Origin: Arthrobacter sp. C2
GTDB taxonomy: Bacteria > Actinomycetota > Actinomycetes > Actinomycetales > Micrococcaceae
Reading direction: 5' to 3'
NCBI GenBank assembly: GCA_024207135.1
Contig: CP042428.1
Coordinates: forward strand, 992,001 to 1,056,000
Length of the DNA stretch: 64,000 bases
Positions 1 to 8,550 of the stretch are shown in pieces. A program made the translations under genes and the position numbers. Numbering within the stretch: position 1 is the stretch's first letter; every line of letters starts with the position of its first letter. The notes under the pieces are model-generated. The model had not been told where the DNA came from. It saw nothing but the letters and a program-made list of their open reading frames with translations, and did no database searches.

Positions 1-108
1 CGGTCGAACGGGAATCCCGTGGGGCTCTTCAGGAACCAGTGGAAGCTCGGTCGCACCATGACCGACAGCCCCGAGCTCTTCGGCATCACCGACGACGAAG
101 CCAAATAG
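1..108 (+). CDS. C-terminal end of an unidentified protein (partial)
   Basis: The first frame is open from the window edge to a TAG at 106-108 and encodes the last 35 residues of a protein, ending in ELFGITDDEAK. No domain can be recognised in so short a tail. It converges on the gbcB reductase gene, whose stop lies 21 bases further on. Its place next to betaine catabolism genes makes a related enzyme or transporter possible, but nothing in the tail shows this. Confidence 0.45.
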   Translation, partial: RSNGNPVGLFRNQWKLGRTMTDSPELFGITDDEAK

Positions 109-129
109 CAGGGGCAGTTGCGAAGCCGG

Positions 130-1230
130 CTAGGCGTCGATCACCAGGTCGCCGGTCGGCTTCGAGCAGCAGATCAGGATCTTGCCCGCGGCGATTTCCC
201 GGGGCCTGATCCCGCCGGCGTGGTTCATCTCCACCGTGCCCCCAAGCAGGGTGGACTTGCAGGTGCCGCACATCCCCAGTGTGCACGAGGAGGGCAGGGG
301 GATGCCCGCGGCCAGCGCGGCGTCGAGGATGAACCCGTCCGCGGCGCAGTCGATGGTGCGCCCGCTTTGCACGAACTCGACGCTGAACACCTGTGCGCCG
401 GCCGCGGCGGCGGTCGACAGCGGCGCCCCGGAGGATGCCGCCGGGGCGTGGTCGGCGATGTCGAAGCTTTCCACCGTGAGCGCCGAGGCGTCGCAGCCCG
501 CAGCTTCCAGCATCCCGCGGACCGCCTCCAGGTATTCCGGCGGGCCGCAGGCGAAGACCTCGCGCCCGCGCACATCGGGCACCAGTTCGAGCAGCAGCTC
601 CGCATCCAGCCGCCCCGGCGCGCGCGGGGCGCCCAGGGTGGGGATGGAGCCGGTGCTGAGGATCGTTTCCACGCGGATGCCGCTGGCCTCCGGGATCGAG
701 CGCAGCTCGCGGTGGAAGATGACCTCGGCCGGGCCGTGCGCGCTGTAGAGCAGCACCGCGTCCACCGGGGCGCCGGAATCCAGCAGGGCCCGGGTGATGG
801 ACATCAGCGGGGTGATCCCCGAGCCCGCCGCCAGGAACAGGTAGCCGGGCGCAGTGTCCGGCAGCCCGCCGGCGAGCGCGGGCGGGGTGAAGCCGCCCAG
901 CGGACCGTGGGCCTCGATGACCGTGCCGGGGGCCAGCGAGTCGTGCAGCCAGCTCGAGGCCGGTCCCCCGGGCAGGGCCTTGACCGTGATCTCCAGCCCG
1001 TCCCGCGGGATGGAGCTGATGGTGTAGCAGCGCGCCAGCTGCCCGTGGGGCGTGTCCAGCGAGAACGTGAGGTACTGCCCCGGCAGCCAGCCGAAGCCCT
1101 CCCCAGCCTCGGGCTCGAAGGTGAAGGTCCTGGCCTCCGCGGTCTCCTGGCGGACGGCCGTGCAGCGCAGGGTTCGGTCGGCGGGTGCCGCCGGCAGGGA
1201 AGCCGGCAGGACCTGGAGTTCCTGCGTCAT
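130..1230 (-). CDS. gbcB: Glycine betaine monooxygenase, reductase subunit (GbcB-like)
   Basis: A 366-residue flavoprotein reductase with a C-terminal plant-type [2Fe-2S] ferredoxin domain. The N-terminal half has the FAD-binding barrel (LPGQYLTF, then RCYTISS) and an NAD(P)H domain (LAAGSGITPLMS, later FACGPPEYL). The ferredoxin cysteines are in CTLGMCGTCKS and the final CC pair. Family knowledge: such reductases pass electrons from NAD(P)H to a Rieske oxygenase that demethylates glycine betaine to dimethylglycine. The ATG at 1228-1230 overlaps the stop of the upstream oxygenase gene as ATGA, which sets the start and implies translational coupling. Length and domain order match GbcB. Other Rieske-oxygenase reductases share this fold, so the substrate rests on the neighbours. 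Confidence 0.8.
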   Translation of the reverse strand: MTQELQVLPASLPAAPADRTLRCTAVRQETAEARTFTFEPEAGEGFGWLPGQYLTFSLDTPHGQLARCYTISSIPRDGLEITVKALPGGPASSWLHDSLAPGTVIEAHGPLGGFTPPALAGGLPDTAPGYLFLAAGSGITPLMSITRALLDSGAPVDAVLLYSAHGPAEVIFHRELRSIPEASGIRVETILSTGSIPTLGAPRAPGRLDAELLLELVPDVRGREVFACGPPEYLEAVRGMLEAAGCDASALTVESFDIADHAPAASSGAPLSTAAAAGAQVFSVEFVQSGRTIDCAADGFILDAALAAGIPLPSSCTLGMCGTCKSTLLGGTVEMNHAGGIRPREIAAGKILICCSKPTGDLVIDA

Positions 1231-2531
1231 GGCTGCACCTCCATGCCCATGCCGAGGCCAGCGCGCAGGCGGTCGATGTACCAGGAAATGAAGTCCTCGA
1301 CCTGGTATTCGTTCGGGGCGTAGGGCCCCTGGAGGTAGGCGGGGCTGGTGACCCCGAGCTGGGCTCGCTGGACGAAGCTGCAGTCCTGCTCGTTGGTGCG
1401 TTGCCACACCCGTTTCAGTGCCTCCAGGTCGTAGTCTTCCCCCTCCACCGCGTCCTCGTGGACCAGCCAGGTGGTGCGCAGCAGCGTCTTGTCCGGGGAA
1501 AGCGGCAGCACCGAGAAGGTAACCGCGTGGTCGGAGAGCACGTGGAACCAGGCGTTGGGCTGCAGGTGCATGGACAGCCGCCCGAGCCTGGGCTCGGTGA
1601 GCTCCCCCAGCAGCTTGCGGCACAGCAGGCTCCCGTCGGGGCTGAAGGACTCGCCCGCCCCGTCCATGGGTTCGCGCTGGATCCGGAATCCGGTGCCCGG
1701 GGCGCGCAGCTCCTGGATCTGCGCGTAGGGAAGGTTGTGTGCCTCGCTGCGCCGGTGCAGGTCGGCCTCCGCGGCGAGGTAGCGGTCGTAGGCGGGACGC
1801 AGCCGCGGCGGCAGCCCGTCCGGGTCGTATCCGTAGGTGGGGAACAGCGAGCAGGAGAGTTCGGGGTGCCCGTCGCAGTGGTAGCACTCCCGGTTGTTCT
1901 CCATCACCAGCTTCCAGTTCCCGTGCTCCACCAGGTCCTCTTGCGCGGCGACCTTGGTGCGGCGCAGCTGGTGCGGGGCCAGGTAGGGCTCGATCCGGCC
2001 CGCATAGGTGGCGAAGTCTTCCGGCGGGTCGGTGGAGAGGCAGATGAACACCAGCCCGGCCACGGACTGCACGGCCACCTTGCGCAGCCCGAAACGGGTT
2101 TTGTCGAAGTCGGCGGGCTGGGAGTCGGCGTGCAGCAGGGCCCCGTCGGATCCGTAGGTCCAGTGGTGGTAGCCGCAGACCAGGTTGCCGACGGAGCCGG
2201 ACGGGTCGGAAAGGATCCTGGCCCCGCGGTGCCGGCAGACGTTGTGCAGCGCGGAGATTTCCTCGTCGTCGTCGCGCAGCAGGATCACCGAGTGCGGGCC
2301 CACCGAGATGGTGAGGTAGTCCCCCGGTTCGGGGATCTCGGCGTCGGTGGCCACGAAGATCCAGTGCTTGGCGAAGATCTCGGAGATGTCCATCTCAAGT
2401 ACCTCGGGCGAGGTGTAGAACGGGGCCTCGAGGCTCAGCCCCGGGATCCGCCGGGCAACCAGTTCGGTGATCCCGGCGGAGGGGGTGTGCGAGGGCGGCA
2501 GGTGGTGGACCGGTGTCGTGGTCGTGGTCAT
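1227..2531 (-). CDS. gbcA: Glycine betaine monooxygenase, Rieske oxygenase subunit (GbcA-like)
   Basis: A 434-residue Rieske non-haem iron oxygenase alpha subunit. The Rieske cluster ligands are C99 and H101 (CRHRG) and C119 and H122 (CGYHHW). The mononuclear iron site is marked by NNRECYHCDGHPEL in the catalytic domain. Family knowledge: GbcA removes one methyl group from glycine betaine as formaldehyde, giving dimethylglycine. The ATG at 2531 is preferred over an upstream in-frame ATG because AAAGGAA lies just before it. It sits 54 bases downstream of the dgcA-like gene and overlaps gbcB by ATGA, so the three genes probably form one transcript. The closest alternative is a related carnitine or stachydrine oxygenase. 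Confidence 0.8.
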   Translation of the reverse strand: MTTTTTPVHHLPPSHTPSAGITELVARRIPGLSLEAPFYTSPEVLEMDISEIFAKHWIFVATDAEIPEPGDYLTISVGPHSVILLRDDDEEISALHNVCRHRGARILSDPSGSVGNLVCGYHHWTYGSDGALLHADSQPADFDKTRFGLRKVAVQSVAGLVFICLSTDPPEDFATYAGRIEPYLAPHQLRRTKVAAQEDLVEHGNWKLVMENNRECYHCDGHPELSCSLFPTYGYDPDGLPPRLRPAYDRYLAAEADLHRRSEAHNLPYAQIQELRAPGTGFRIQREPMDGAGESFSPDGSLLCRKLLGELTEPRLGRLSMHLQPNAWFHVLSDHAVTFSVLPLSPDKTLLRTTWLVHEDAVEGEDYDLEALKRVWQRTNEQDCSFVQRAQLGVTSPAYLQGPYAPNEYQVEDFISWYIDRLRAGLGMGMEVQP

Positions 2532-2585
2532 GGCGGTTCCTTTCGTGGTGAGGTGGCTGGGTCTGGGCAAAGCGAGCGGGTCTAT

Positions 2586-4628
2586 TTACATGGGCAGGCA
2601 CAATCGCAGGGCGTCGTAGATGGCCGCGTGGATGTTCCGGCTGGCCACCGCGTCGCCGACGCGGTAGAGCGCGAAGCGGCCCTGCGGGTTCTTCCCGGCG
2701 GGCTGCGGGGTCTCGGCCAGCAGCGCCGGGTAGTCGATTTCCCCGGCGTTGGTCGAATCGGGCAGCAGCTCGAAGTACAGCTCGGTGTTGGGCAGGGTGC
2801 CGTGCTCGGTGACCACCAGGTCCACGGTGCGGGTGGTTTCGAGGCCCGAGTATTCGCTGTAGAGCACCGCGGTGAATTTTCCGTCCGGCTCGCGCACGAC
2901 CGAGCGCAGCCGGTGCGCCAGGGTGGTGGCGACCCCGTGTTCGGAGAAGGCCCGCAGGTAGGCCGGGGAGTTCATGGCCCCGACATCGGGGGCGAGCATG
3001 CGCTCGGGGGTGACGATTTCCACCTTCGCTCCGGCGGCCGCGAGTTTCTCGGCGGCGTCCATGCCCGGCTCTGCCCCGTTGTCGTCATAGACCAGCACTG
3101 TTTCGGGGACGGAGGCCAGGTGCCCGAGCACGTCCCAGCAATCGGCGGTCAGGTCCCCGCCTCGGGTGAGGAAGTCGTGGTTGGGCATCCCGCCGGTGGC
3201 CACCAGGACCACGTCCGGGTTTTCGGCCAGCACGGTGTCGGCCTCGGCGTAGACCCCGTAGCGGATCTCGACCCCGGCCAGCAGCGCCTCGGAGACGCGC
3301 CAGTCGATGATGCCCAGCAGGTCCCGCCGCCGGGGCGTGGAGGCGGCGATGAGCACCTGCCCGCCGGGGGCGTCCGCGGCCTCGAACACCACGACCCGGT
3401 GCCCGCGTTCGCCCAGCACGCGGGCGCATTCCAGGCCGGCCGGCCCGGCGCCGATGACCACGGCGACCTTCGAGGGTGCGGCGGCCGGCGGCACGGTGTG
3501 CGGCAGCTTCAGCTCGCGCCCGGTGGCGGGGTTGTGGATGCACTTGGCATCCCCGGAGGCGTAGATGGAATCCAGGCAGTAGTTCGCCCCCACGCAGGGC
3601 CGGATCCGTTCCTCCTGCCCGGCGGCCAGCTTGGCGACCAGGTGCGGGTCGGCGATCTGGGCCCGGGTCATCCCGACCAGGTCCAGCAGCCCGTGGGAGA
3701 CTGCGTGGCGGGCGGTGGCGATGTCGGCGATCTTCGAGGCGTGCATGACCGGGATCCCGGCCTCGGCCCTGATGGATGCGGCGAAGTCCAGGAACGGGGC
3801 GGAAGCCGAACCCATGGACGGGATCACCTTGGCCAGGGCGGCGTCGGATTCGATGGACCCCTTGATCACGGACAGGAAGTCGATGCCGGCCTCGACGTAG
3901 CGGTGCAGCGCGGCCATGGCCTCGGTGCGTCCCAGCCCGTGCTCCTTGTCCTCGTCCATGGACATGCGGATGCCCAGGATGAACTCCGGGCCCACGGCCT
4001 CGCGCACGGCGCGGATCACCAGCAGCGGGAAGGCGATGCGGTTCTCGAAGCTGCCGCCCCAGGCGTCGGTGCGGTCGTTGGTGGCCGGGGACAGGAAGGC
4101 ATCCATGAAGTGCCCGTAGGACTGGATCTCGACCCCGTCCATGCCGGCGTCCCGGCAGCGCACCGCAGCGGCGGCGTAGTCGGCGGCGATCCGGTGCAGG
4201 TCCCATTCCTCGGCGACCTTGGGGAAAGCGCGGTGGGCCGGCTCGCGCATGGCCGAGGGGTACGGGACCGGGAGCCAGTCCCCGGCGTAGTTGCTGGTGC
4301 GCCGGCCCAGGTGGGTGATCTGGCACATCACCGCGGCCCCCGCCTCGTGGATTTCGGCGGTGAGCTTGCGCAGCCAGGCGGAGATCTCGTCGCGGTGCAG
4401 TTGGAGGTTCCCGAAGGAGGGCGGGCTGTCGGGGGAAACCACCGCGGATCCGCCGATCATCAGCAGTGCCGCACCGCCCTTGGCGCGCTCCACGTGGTAG
4501 GCCCGGTAGCGGTCGGTCGGCATCGAGTTCTCCGCGTAGGCCGGCTCGTGCGAGGTGCTCACGATCCGGTTGCGCAGCACCAGGTGCCGCAGCGCAAACG
4601 GCTCGAGCAGCGGGTCCGTGAGTTTCAT
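2586..4628 (-). CDS. dgcA: Dimethylglycine demethylase-like flavoprotein (DgcA family)
   Basis: A 680-residue protein of the old-yellow-enzyme/trimethylamine dehydrogenase type. Residues 1-340 form the FMN barrel (AGMDGVEIQSYGHFMDAFLSP near 160). C345, C351 and C363 are probable iron-sulfur cluster ligands. A dinucleotide-binding domain follows, with GAGPAG at 392-397. Family knowledge: DgcA oxidatively demethylates dimethylglycine to sarcosine and works with DgcB and electron-transfer flavoprotein subunits. Neither partner is in this window. The ATG at 4628 follows GAAAGGG at a good distance; a longer frame upstream lacks a ribosome site. It is divergent from the LysR gene and first in the gbcAB operon. 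Stachydrine demethylase is a close alternative. Confidence 0.75.
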   Translation of the reverse strand: MKLTDPLLEPFALRHLVLRNRIVSTSHEPAYAENSMPTDRYRAYHVERAKGGAALLMIGGSAVVSPDSPPSFGNLQLHRDEISAWLRKLTAEIHEAGAAVMCQITHLGRRTSNYAGDWLPVPYPSAMREPAHRAFPKVAEEWDLHRIAADYAAAAVRCRDAGMDGVEIQSYGHFMDAFLSPATNDRTDAWGGSFENRIAFPLLVIRAVREAVGPEFILGIRMSMDEDKEHGLGRTEAMAALHRYVEAGIDFLSVIKGSIESDAALAKVIPSMGSASAPFLDFAASIRAEAGIPVMHASKIADIATARHAVSHGLLDLVGMTRAQIADPHLVAKLAAGQEERIRPCVGANYCLDSIYASGDAKCIHNPATGRELKLPHTVPPAAAPSKVAVVIGAGPAGLECARVLGERGHRVVVFEAADAPGGQVLIAASTPRRRDLLGIIDWRVSEALLAGVEIRYGVYAEADTVLAENPDVVLVATGGMPNHDFLTRGGDLTADCWDVLGHLASVPETVLVYDDNGAEPGMDAAEKLAAAGAKVEIVTPERMLAPDVGAMNSPAYLRAFSEHGVATTLAHRLRSVVREPDGKFTAVLYSEYSGLETTRTVDLVVTEHGTLPNTELYFELLPDSTNAGEIDYPALLAETPQPAGKNPQGRFALYRVGDAVASRNIHAAIYDALRLCLPM

Positions 4629-4747
4629 GCGCCAGGCCCTTTCGTTCACCGGGTGCCCGGTCCCGGGGACCCGTTGCCTCAAGTGTGGACCGGGCCATTG
4701 CTGAAGACCAGCAAACGGAATCGCACAATAACGTGTAATCTTCGTGC

Positions 4748-5662
4748 ATGATCGATCCGAGGCTCCACGTGCTGCGCATGCTTGCCGCCCACGGGACCGT
4801 CACCGCCACCGCCAAGGCCCTGCACTTCACGCCCTCGGCCGTCTCCCACCAGCTGCGCACCCTGGCCGAGGACCTCGACGTGGTGCTGCTGGTCCCGCAG
4901 GGACGCGGGGTCCGGCTGACCCCGGCGGCGCGCATCCTGCTCAGCCACGTCGATGCGCTGTTCTCCAGCTGGGAACACATCCGCGGGCTGCTGGCCGCCG
5001 AATCCGGCAGCTATGCGGGCTCGCTGCGGATCTGCGGTTTCTCCACCGCGGCCGCGGCCCTGCTGCCGGCGGTGGTCACGGCGCTGCGGGCCAGCCGGCC
5101 GGCATTGGAGGTGCGGATCATCGAGGCGGACCCGGCGGAATGCCTGGACCTGTTGCTGGCGGACGACGCCGACCTGGCAGTGATCGTTTCCACCGAGGCC
5201 GCCCCGTCGAGTGCCGACAGCCGCTTCGAAACCCACTTCCTGCTCGACGACCCGCTGGAGTTGCTGGTTCCGGCCGGCCATCCGCTGGCTTCCCGGCCCG
5301 ACGTGGGACTCGGGGAAACCGCGGACCAGCAGTGGATCGTGGACCGGCTCGGCCGCCCGCACCGGCAACTGGTGTTCAACTCCTGCGCGGAAGCGGGCTT
5401 CACCCCGACGGTGGCCCACGAGGCGGCGGAATGGGACACCGCCGCGGCACTGGTGGCGGCCGGGTTCGGGGTCTGCCTGGTCCCGCGGCTGGCACGGCTT
5501 CCCTCCGGCTACCCGATCGTGCGGGTGCCGCTGCGCGGGGATCCCGCCCCCTCGAGGCACATCCGCACCGTGGTGCGCCGCGGCAGCGACTCCCAGCCGG
5601 TGCTGGCCGAGGCCCTGGAGGTGCTCACGCGCACCGCGGCCGCAGTCCCCGGCCTGGCTTAG
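4748..5662 (+). CDS. LysR-family transcriptional regulator
   Basis: A 304-residue LysR-type regulator. Residues 1-60 form the winged helix-turn-helix (TVTATAKALHFTPSAVSHQL) and residues 85-295 the periplasmic-binding-like effector domain. It is divergent from the dgcA-gbcAB operon, so that operon is its likely target and a betaine-pathway intermediate its likely ligand; this is inference from position. In Pseudomonas the same pathway is controlled by an AraC-type regulator (GbdR), so a LysR protein here would be a replacement. A TAATCT element at 4737-4742 lies so close to the ATG that the mRNA may be leaderless. The stop overlaps the converging XRE-cupin gene by 4 bases. Confidence 0.85.
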   Translation: MIDPRLHVLRMLAAHGTVTATAKALHFTPSAVSHQLRTLAEDLDVVLLVPQGRGVRLTPAARILLSHVDALFSSWEHIRGLLAAESGSYAGSLRICGFSTAAAALLPAVVTALRASRPALEVRIIEADPAECLDLLLADDADLAVIVSTEAAPSSADSRFETHFLLDDPLELLVPAGHPLASRPDVGLGETADQQWIVDRLGRPHRQLVFNSCAEAGFTPTVAHEAAEWDTAAALVAAGFGVCLVPRLARLPSGYPIVRVPLRGDPAPSRHIRTVVRRGSDSQPVLAEALEVLTRTAAAVPGLA

Positions 5663-6246
5663 TCCGAAGCGTGGTCGTGGTGCATGTGGGCCCGCTCCCC
5701 TCCGTGGTCGAAGATCGTCAGGATCTCCACCGGGCCCTCGTGCGCCCCGATGCGGTGCGGGACCATGGTGGAGAATTCGGCGGCTTGTCCCTCGTGGACC
5801 AGAATGGCGCGCTCCCCCAGCACCAGTGAGACGGTGCCGGACAGGACGGTGAACCATTCGCGGCCCGGGTGCACGGACAGCCCGATGTCCTTCAGGGACC
5901 GCTCCGGGGTGATGCGCATCTTGGCCACCGTGGTCCCGTTGGCCAAGTGTTCGCGCGAGAGCAGCCAGGTGGTGAGCCCGGGTTGGTGTTCGGGCTGGGG
6001 CCGGATCACCACGTCCTCGTCGCTGGTCGGCTCGACCAGCTGGTCAAGAGTGGTGCCCAGCGCCTTGGCCAGCGGTACGAGTTGGTCAAGCGCGATCCTG
6101 CGGTGTCCGGTCTCGATGCGACTGAGCGTGGAGGGGCTCAGGAAGCAGCGGGCCGCCAGGGAATCCAGCGACCAGCCCTTGGCCAGCCGCAGTCCCTTGA
6201 GGCGTTGGCGGATCACGGTGTCCATGGAAATATCTTCTTGCGTCAT
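5659..6246 (-). CDS. XRE-family regulator with C-terminal cupin domain
   Basis: A 195-residue regulator. It has an N-terminal helix-turn-helix of the XRE type (SLDSLAARCFLSPSTLSRIETG) and a cupin in the C-terminal half (HPGREWFTVLSGTVSL). The tail is histidine-rich (HMHHDH), which suggests metal binding. The ATG at 6246 lies in the centre of a perfect palindrome at 6238-6252 with a TACACT box about 8 bases upstream, so this would be a leaderless, self-controlled start. The alternative ATG at 6225 has a weak purine stretch before it. It is divergent from a His-rich methyltransferase and probably controls it. The ligand is unknown. Confidence 0.8.
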   Translation of the reverse strand: MTQEDISMDTVIRQRLKGLRLAKGWSLDSLAARCFLSPSTLSRIETGHRRIALDQLVPLAKALGTTLDQLVEPTSDEDVVIRPQPEHQPGLTTWLLSREHLANGTTVAKMRITPERSLKDIGLSVHPGREWFTVLSGTVSLVLGERAILVHEGQAAEFSTMVPHRIGAHEGPVEILTIFDHGGERAHMHHDHASD

Positions 6247-6252
6247 ACGCAA
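6238..6252. promoter_or_regulatory. Palindromic operator candidate over the XRE-cupin start
   Basis: The sequence TTGCGTCATACGCAA is a perfect inverted repeat with six-base arms and a three-base centre. The start codon of the XRE-cupin gene is that centre, and the divergent methyltransferase starts 42 bases away. XRE-cupin repressors commonly bind such sites over their own promoter, so autoregulation is likely but not shown. Confidence 0.5.
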
Positions 6253-6293
6253 GAGTGTATGCCAATCGCGCATTCGCTGGTTAGGCTGGAACC

Positions 6294-7169
6294 ATGACGA
6301 CACAGCATTCCCCGGAACACGGCCACCACCATGGCGGGAACCACGGCAACCACCACGACCACCAGCACTCGGACGAACAGGGCATGGCGGAAATGCTCGA
6401 CCTGGACGCCCAGCTGCTCAGGGACCACCTAAAGGAGATCTTTGCCTGGACCGCCGGGCACCAGCCAGGCCCGAGCACCATCCTGGACCTGGGCGCCGGC
6501 ACGGGCACCGGTACGCTCGGACTGGCGCGCACCTTCCCCGAGGCCGGGGTTGTTGCCCTGGACCAGTCCGAGTTCATGCTCGGGCGCCTGGCGGGGAAGG
6601 CGAAGTCGCTTGGGCTGGAGGAGCGGGTCTCGACCCTTCAGGTGGACCTGGACGCGGCGTGGCCGGAACTGACGGACATCGACCTGGTGTGGGCAGCATC
6701 CTCCATGCACCACATGAGCGAGCCGGCCAGCGTGTACGAGCGGATCGCCGGCACGCTGTCGGCCGACGGGCTGCTGGTGGTCGTGGAGATGGACGCCTTC
6801 CCCCGCTACCTGCCCCGGGACCTGGGGTTCGGCGCCCCGGGCCTGGAGGAACGCTGCCATGCGGCGGCGGGCAGCGCCAAGTGGAACGCCCACCCGGACT
6901 GGGCCGGCCCGATCCGGGAGGCTGGGATGGAGGTCGTCGACCAGCGAACCTTCGGCTACGCGATCGAAGAAGACCAGAAGTTGGTGGCGCGCGCCGCCCA
7001 CCGGTGGCTGTCCCGGATGCGCGACTCCCTCAAGGACGACTTGGAGACGGCGGACCTCCACGCCCTGGAAGTGCTGCTGGATGACAGGGACCCGCGCTCG
7101 GTGCTCGCCCGCACCGACCTGTCGATGCGCGGCAGCCGCACGGTGTGGGCCGCACGAATCGCCAGGTAG
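6294..7169 (+). CDS. SAM-dependent class I methyltransferase with His-rich N-terminus
   Basis: A 291-residue protein. Residues 1-30 contain about ten histidines (HGHHHGGNHGNHHDHQH). The rest is a class I Rossmann methyltransferase with the SAM-binding motif LDLGAGTGTGTLGLA near residue 65, the acidic ALDQSEF loop and the post-motif DLVWAASSMHHM. The substrate cannot be told from sequence. The His-rich leader could bind zinc, nickel or copper. It is divergent from the XRE-cupin regulator, whose own tail is also His-rich, so the pair may respond to a metal. The start is the first ATG after a very short intergenic region. Confidence 0.75.
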   Translation: MTTQHSPEHGHHHGGNHGNHHDHQHSDEQGMAEMLDLDAQLLRDHLKEIFAWTAGHQPGPSTILDLGAGTGTGTLGLARTFPEAGVVALDQSEFMLGRLAGKAKSLGLEERVSTLQVDLDAAWPELTDIDLVWAASSMHHMSEPASVYERIAGTLSADGLLVVVEMDAFPRYLPRDLGFGAPGLEERCHAAAGSAKWNAHPDWAGPIREAGMEVVDQRTFGYAIEEDQKLVARAAHRWLSRMRDSLKDDLETADLHALEVLLDDRDPRSVLARTDLSMRGSRTVWAARIAR

Positions 7170-7243
7170 GAACGACTCGCAGGGCTCCCGGGCTCGCTAT
7201 CCACCGGGATCCCCGTCGCTTCGGGTCCAGCGGTTGGGGACGG

Positions 7244-7798
7244 TCAGGACCGGAAGTCGACCTCCTGAGTGGAGACTACGGCTGCGGTGCGGCCGGGGGC
7301 TCCCTGGAACTGCCAGTAGAGGTTGATGTGGGAGATCGCGACCTCGGGCGCCGGCGCTCCCCATTCGGTCATGTCGCTGGTGGTGTGTGCGTCCGAAACC
7401 AGGGTGACGTCGTAGCCTCGGGTGAAGGCGCCGTGGACCGTGGAGCGGATGCACGCATCCGACTCGGCACCCGAGACGAACAGCCGGCCGACGCCGGCCG
7501 AGGCGAGCACTTCTTCCAGGTTGGTGCCCTCGAAGGAATCCCCGTAGATCTTCTGGACGACCGGGTCTTCGGCGGCGGGCGAGAGCTCCGGGACGATTTC
7601 CCAGTCGGCACTGCCCACTTCCATTTCCTCGTCGGAGTGCTGCACCCACACCACCGGCGCACCGGACTCCCTGGCCCGCTTCACGAGTTCATTGATGTTG
7701 CCGATGGTTTCCTCACGCCGATAGGCGTCTGCCACGACATTGTTCTGGACGTCGATCACCATCAGTGCGGTGCGGTCCCGGTCCGAGAATGTGCTCAT
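7244..7798 (-). CDS. Isochorismatase-family cysteine hydrolase
   Basis: A 184-residue member of the cysteine hydrolase fold that includes isochorismatases and nicotinamidases. The catalytic aspartate is in MVIDVQNN near residue 17 and the nucleophile in SGAESDACIRSTVHG near residue 115. The lysine of the triad is probably in VVQKIYG. The substrate is not predictable. GGGGGAG lies 8 bases before the ATG, which fixes the start. It is transcribed alone, after a divergent-to-convergent switch, between the methyltransferase and the next XRE regulator. Confidence 0.8.
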   Translation of the reverse strand: MSTFSDRDRTALMVIDVQNNVVADAYRREETIGNINELVKRARESGAPVVWVQHSDEEMEVGSADWEIVPELSPAAEDPVVQKIYGDSFEGTNLEEVLASAGVGRLFVSGAESDACIRSTVHGAFTRGYDVTLVSDAHTTSDMTEWGAPAPEVAISHINLYWQFQGAPGRTAAVVSTQEVDFRS

Positions 7799-7910
7799 GA
7801 TCGTCTCCCCCTTGAAGGATGTGCCGGTGCTTTTCCACGAACCAACCTACGCCGATGCACCCGCGATTTGGAATGGCCGGCGCGGGGCAGCTTAACTCGC
7901 CTCCGGGGCG

Positions 7911-8486
7911 CTACCGGGTCTCGACAACAAAGACCGCGAACGTTCCCTTTTCGAGAGCCTCGAAGTCGTGGGCTTGGTCGCCGGGGTAGCTCATGTAGTC
8001 GCCCGGGCCGAGTTCCGTGGCGTTGCCGGCGACGGTGTTCGTGGCCCGGCCCGCGGACAGGATGATGTGCTCGACGGTGCCCGGGGCGTGCGGCTCGGAA
8101 TGCTTGACGGCTCCGGGCTCGGCGGTGATCAGGTAGATGTCCCGGCGTGCGTTCGGCGGGCTGGGTGCCAGGAGTGCGGCCGCGTAGTCTGCGGATCCCG
8201 AGGCCAGGCGCGGGCCCTCGCCGGCCCGGATAACGGTCACTTCGGGGCGGGGCGGATCGAGCAACACGGAGAGCGGGACACCGAATGCGGTGCTCAGGGC
8301 CCACATGGTTTCCACGCTGGGATTGCCCGCGCCCGATTCCAGCTGCGAGAGCGTGGACTTGCCGATGCCCGCGCGCCGCGCCACCTCCGAGAGGCTCAGG
8401 CCCGCGCGCTCGCGTTCCCGGCGCAGCGCGACGGCCACGCGTTCCATGGGCAGGGATGATTCGGGGTTGGACGTGGTCTTGGCCAT
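7911..8486 (-). CDS. XRE-family regulator with C-terminal cupin domain
   Basis: A 191-residue regulator with an XRE helix-turn-helix at residues 14-70 (GLSLSEVARRAGIGKSTLSQLESG) and a cupin at about 110-190 (ELGPGDYMSYPGDQAHDFEAL). It is divergent from azlCD with only 64 bases between the starts. This pairing is common for AzlCD exporters, so it probably represses or activates them in response to an amino acid. The effector is inferred, not seen. Confidence 0.85.
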   Translation of the reverse strand: MAKTTSNPESSLPMERVAVALRRERERAGLSLSEVARRAGIGKSTLSQLESGAGNPSVETMWALSTAFGVPLSVLLDPPRPEVTVIRAGEGPRLASGSADYAAALLAPSPPNARRDIYLITAEPGAVKHSEPHAPGTVEHIILSAGRATNTVAGNATELGPGDYMSYPGDQAHDFEALEKGTFAVFVVETR

Positions 8487-8515
8487 GCGATCATCATAGC
8501 GGCCACTTGTTCACC

Positions 8516-8544
8516 TTGACGAACGACAGGCTTGTCGCCACACT
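8516..8544 (+). promoter_or_regulatory. azlCD promoter with inverted repeat in the spacer
   Basis: TTGACG at 8516-8521 and CACACT at 8539-8544 are spaced by 17 bases and point toward azlC. The spacer holds the inverted repeat CGACA-GGCT-TGTCG at 8524-8537, a fitting site for the divergent XRE-cupin regulator. The -10 match is weak. Confidence 0.4.
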
Positions 8545-8550
8545 GAACCC

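Noticed and set aside
1185-4751. Very long plus-strand open frame of 1188 codons across the betaine operon
   Set aside because: It is antisense to gbcA and dgcA, has a Gly/Arg/Val-rich low-complexity composition typical of GC-rich shadow frames, and has no ribosome site.
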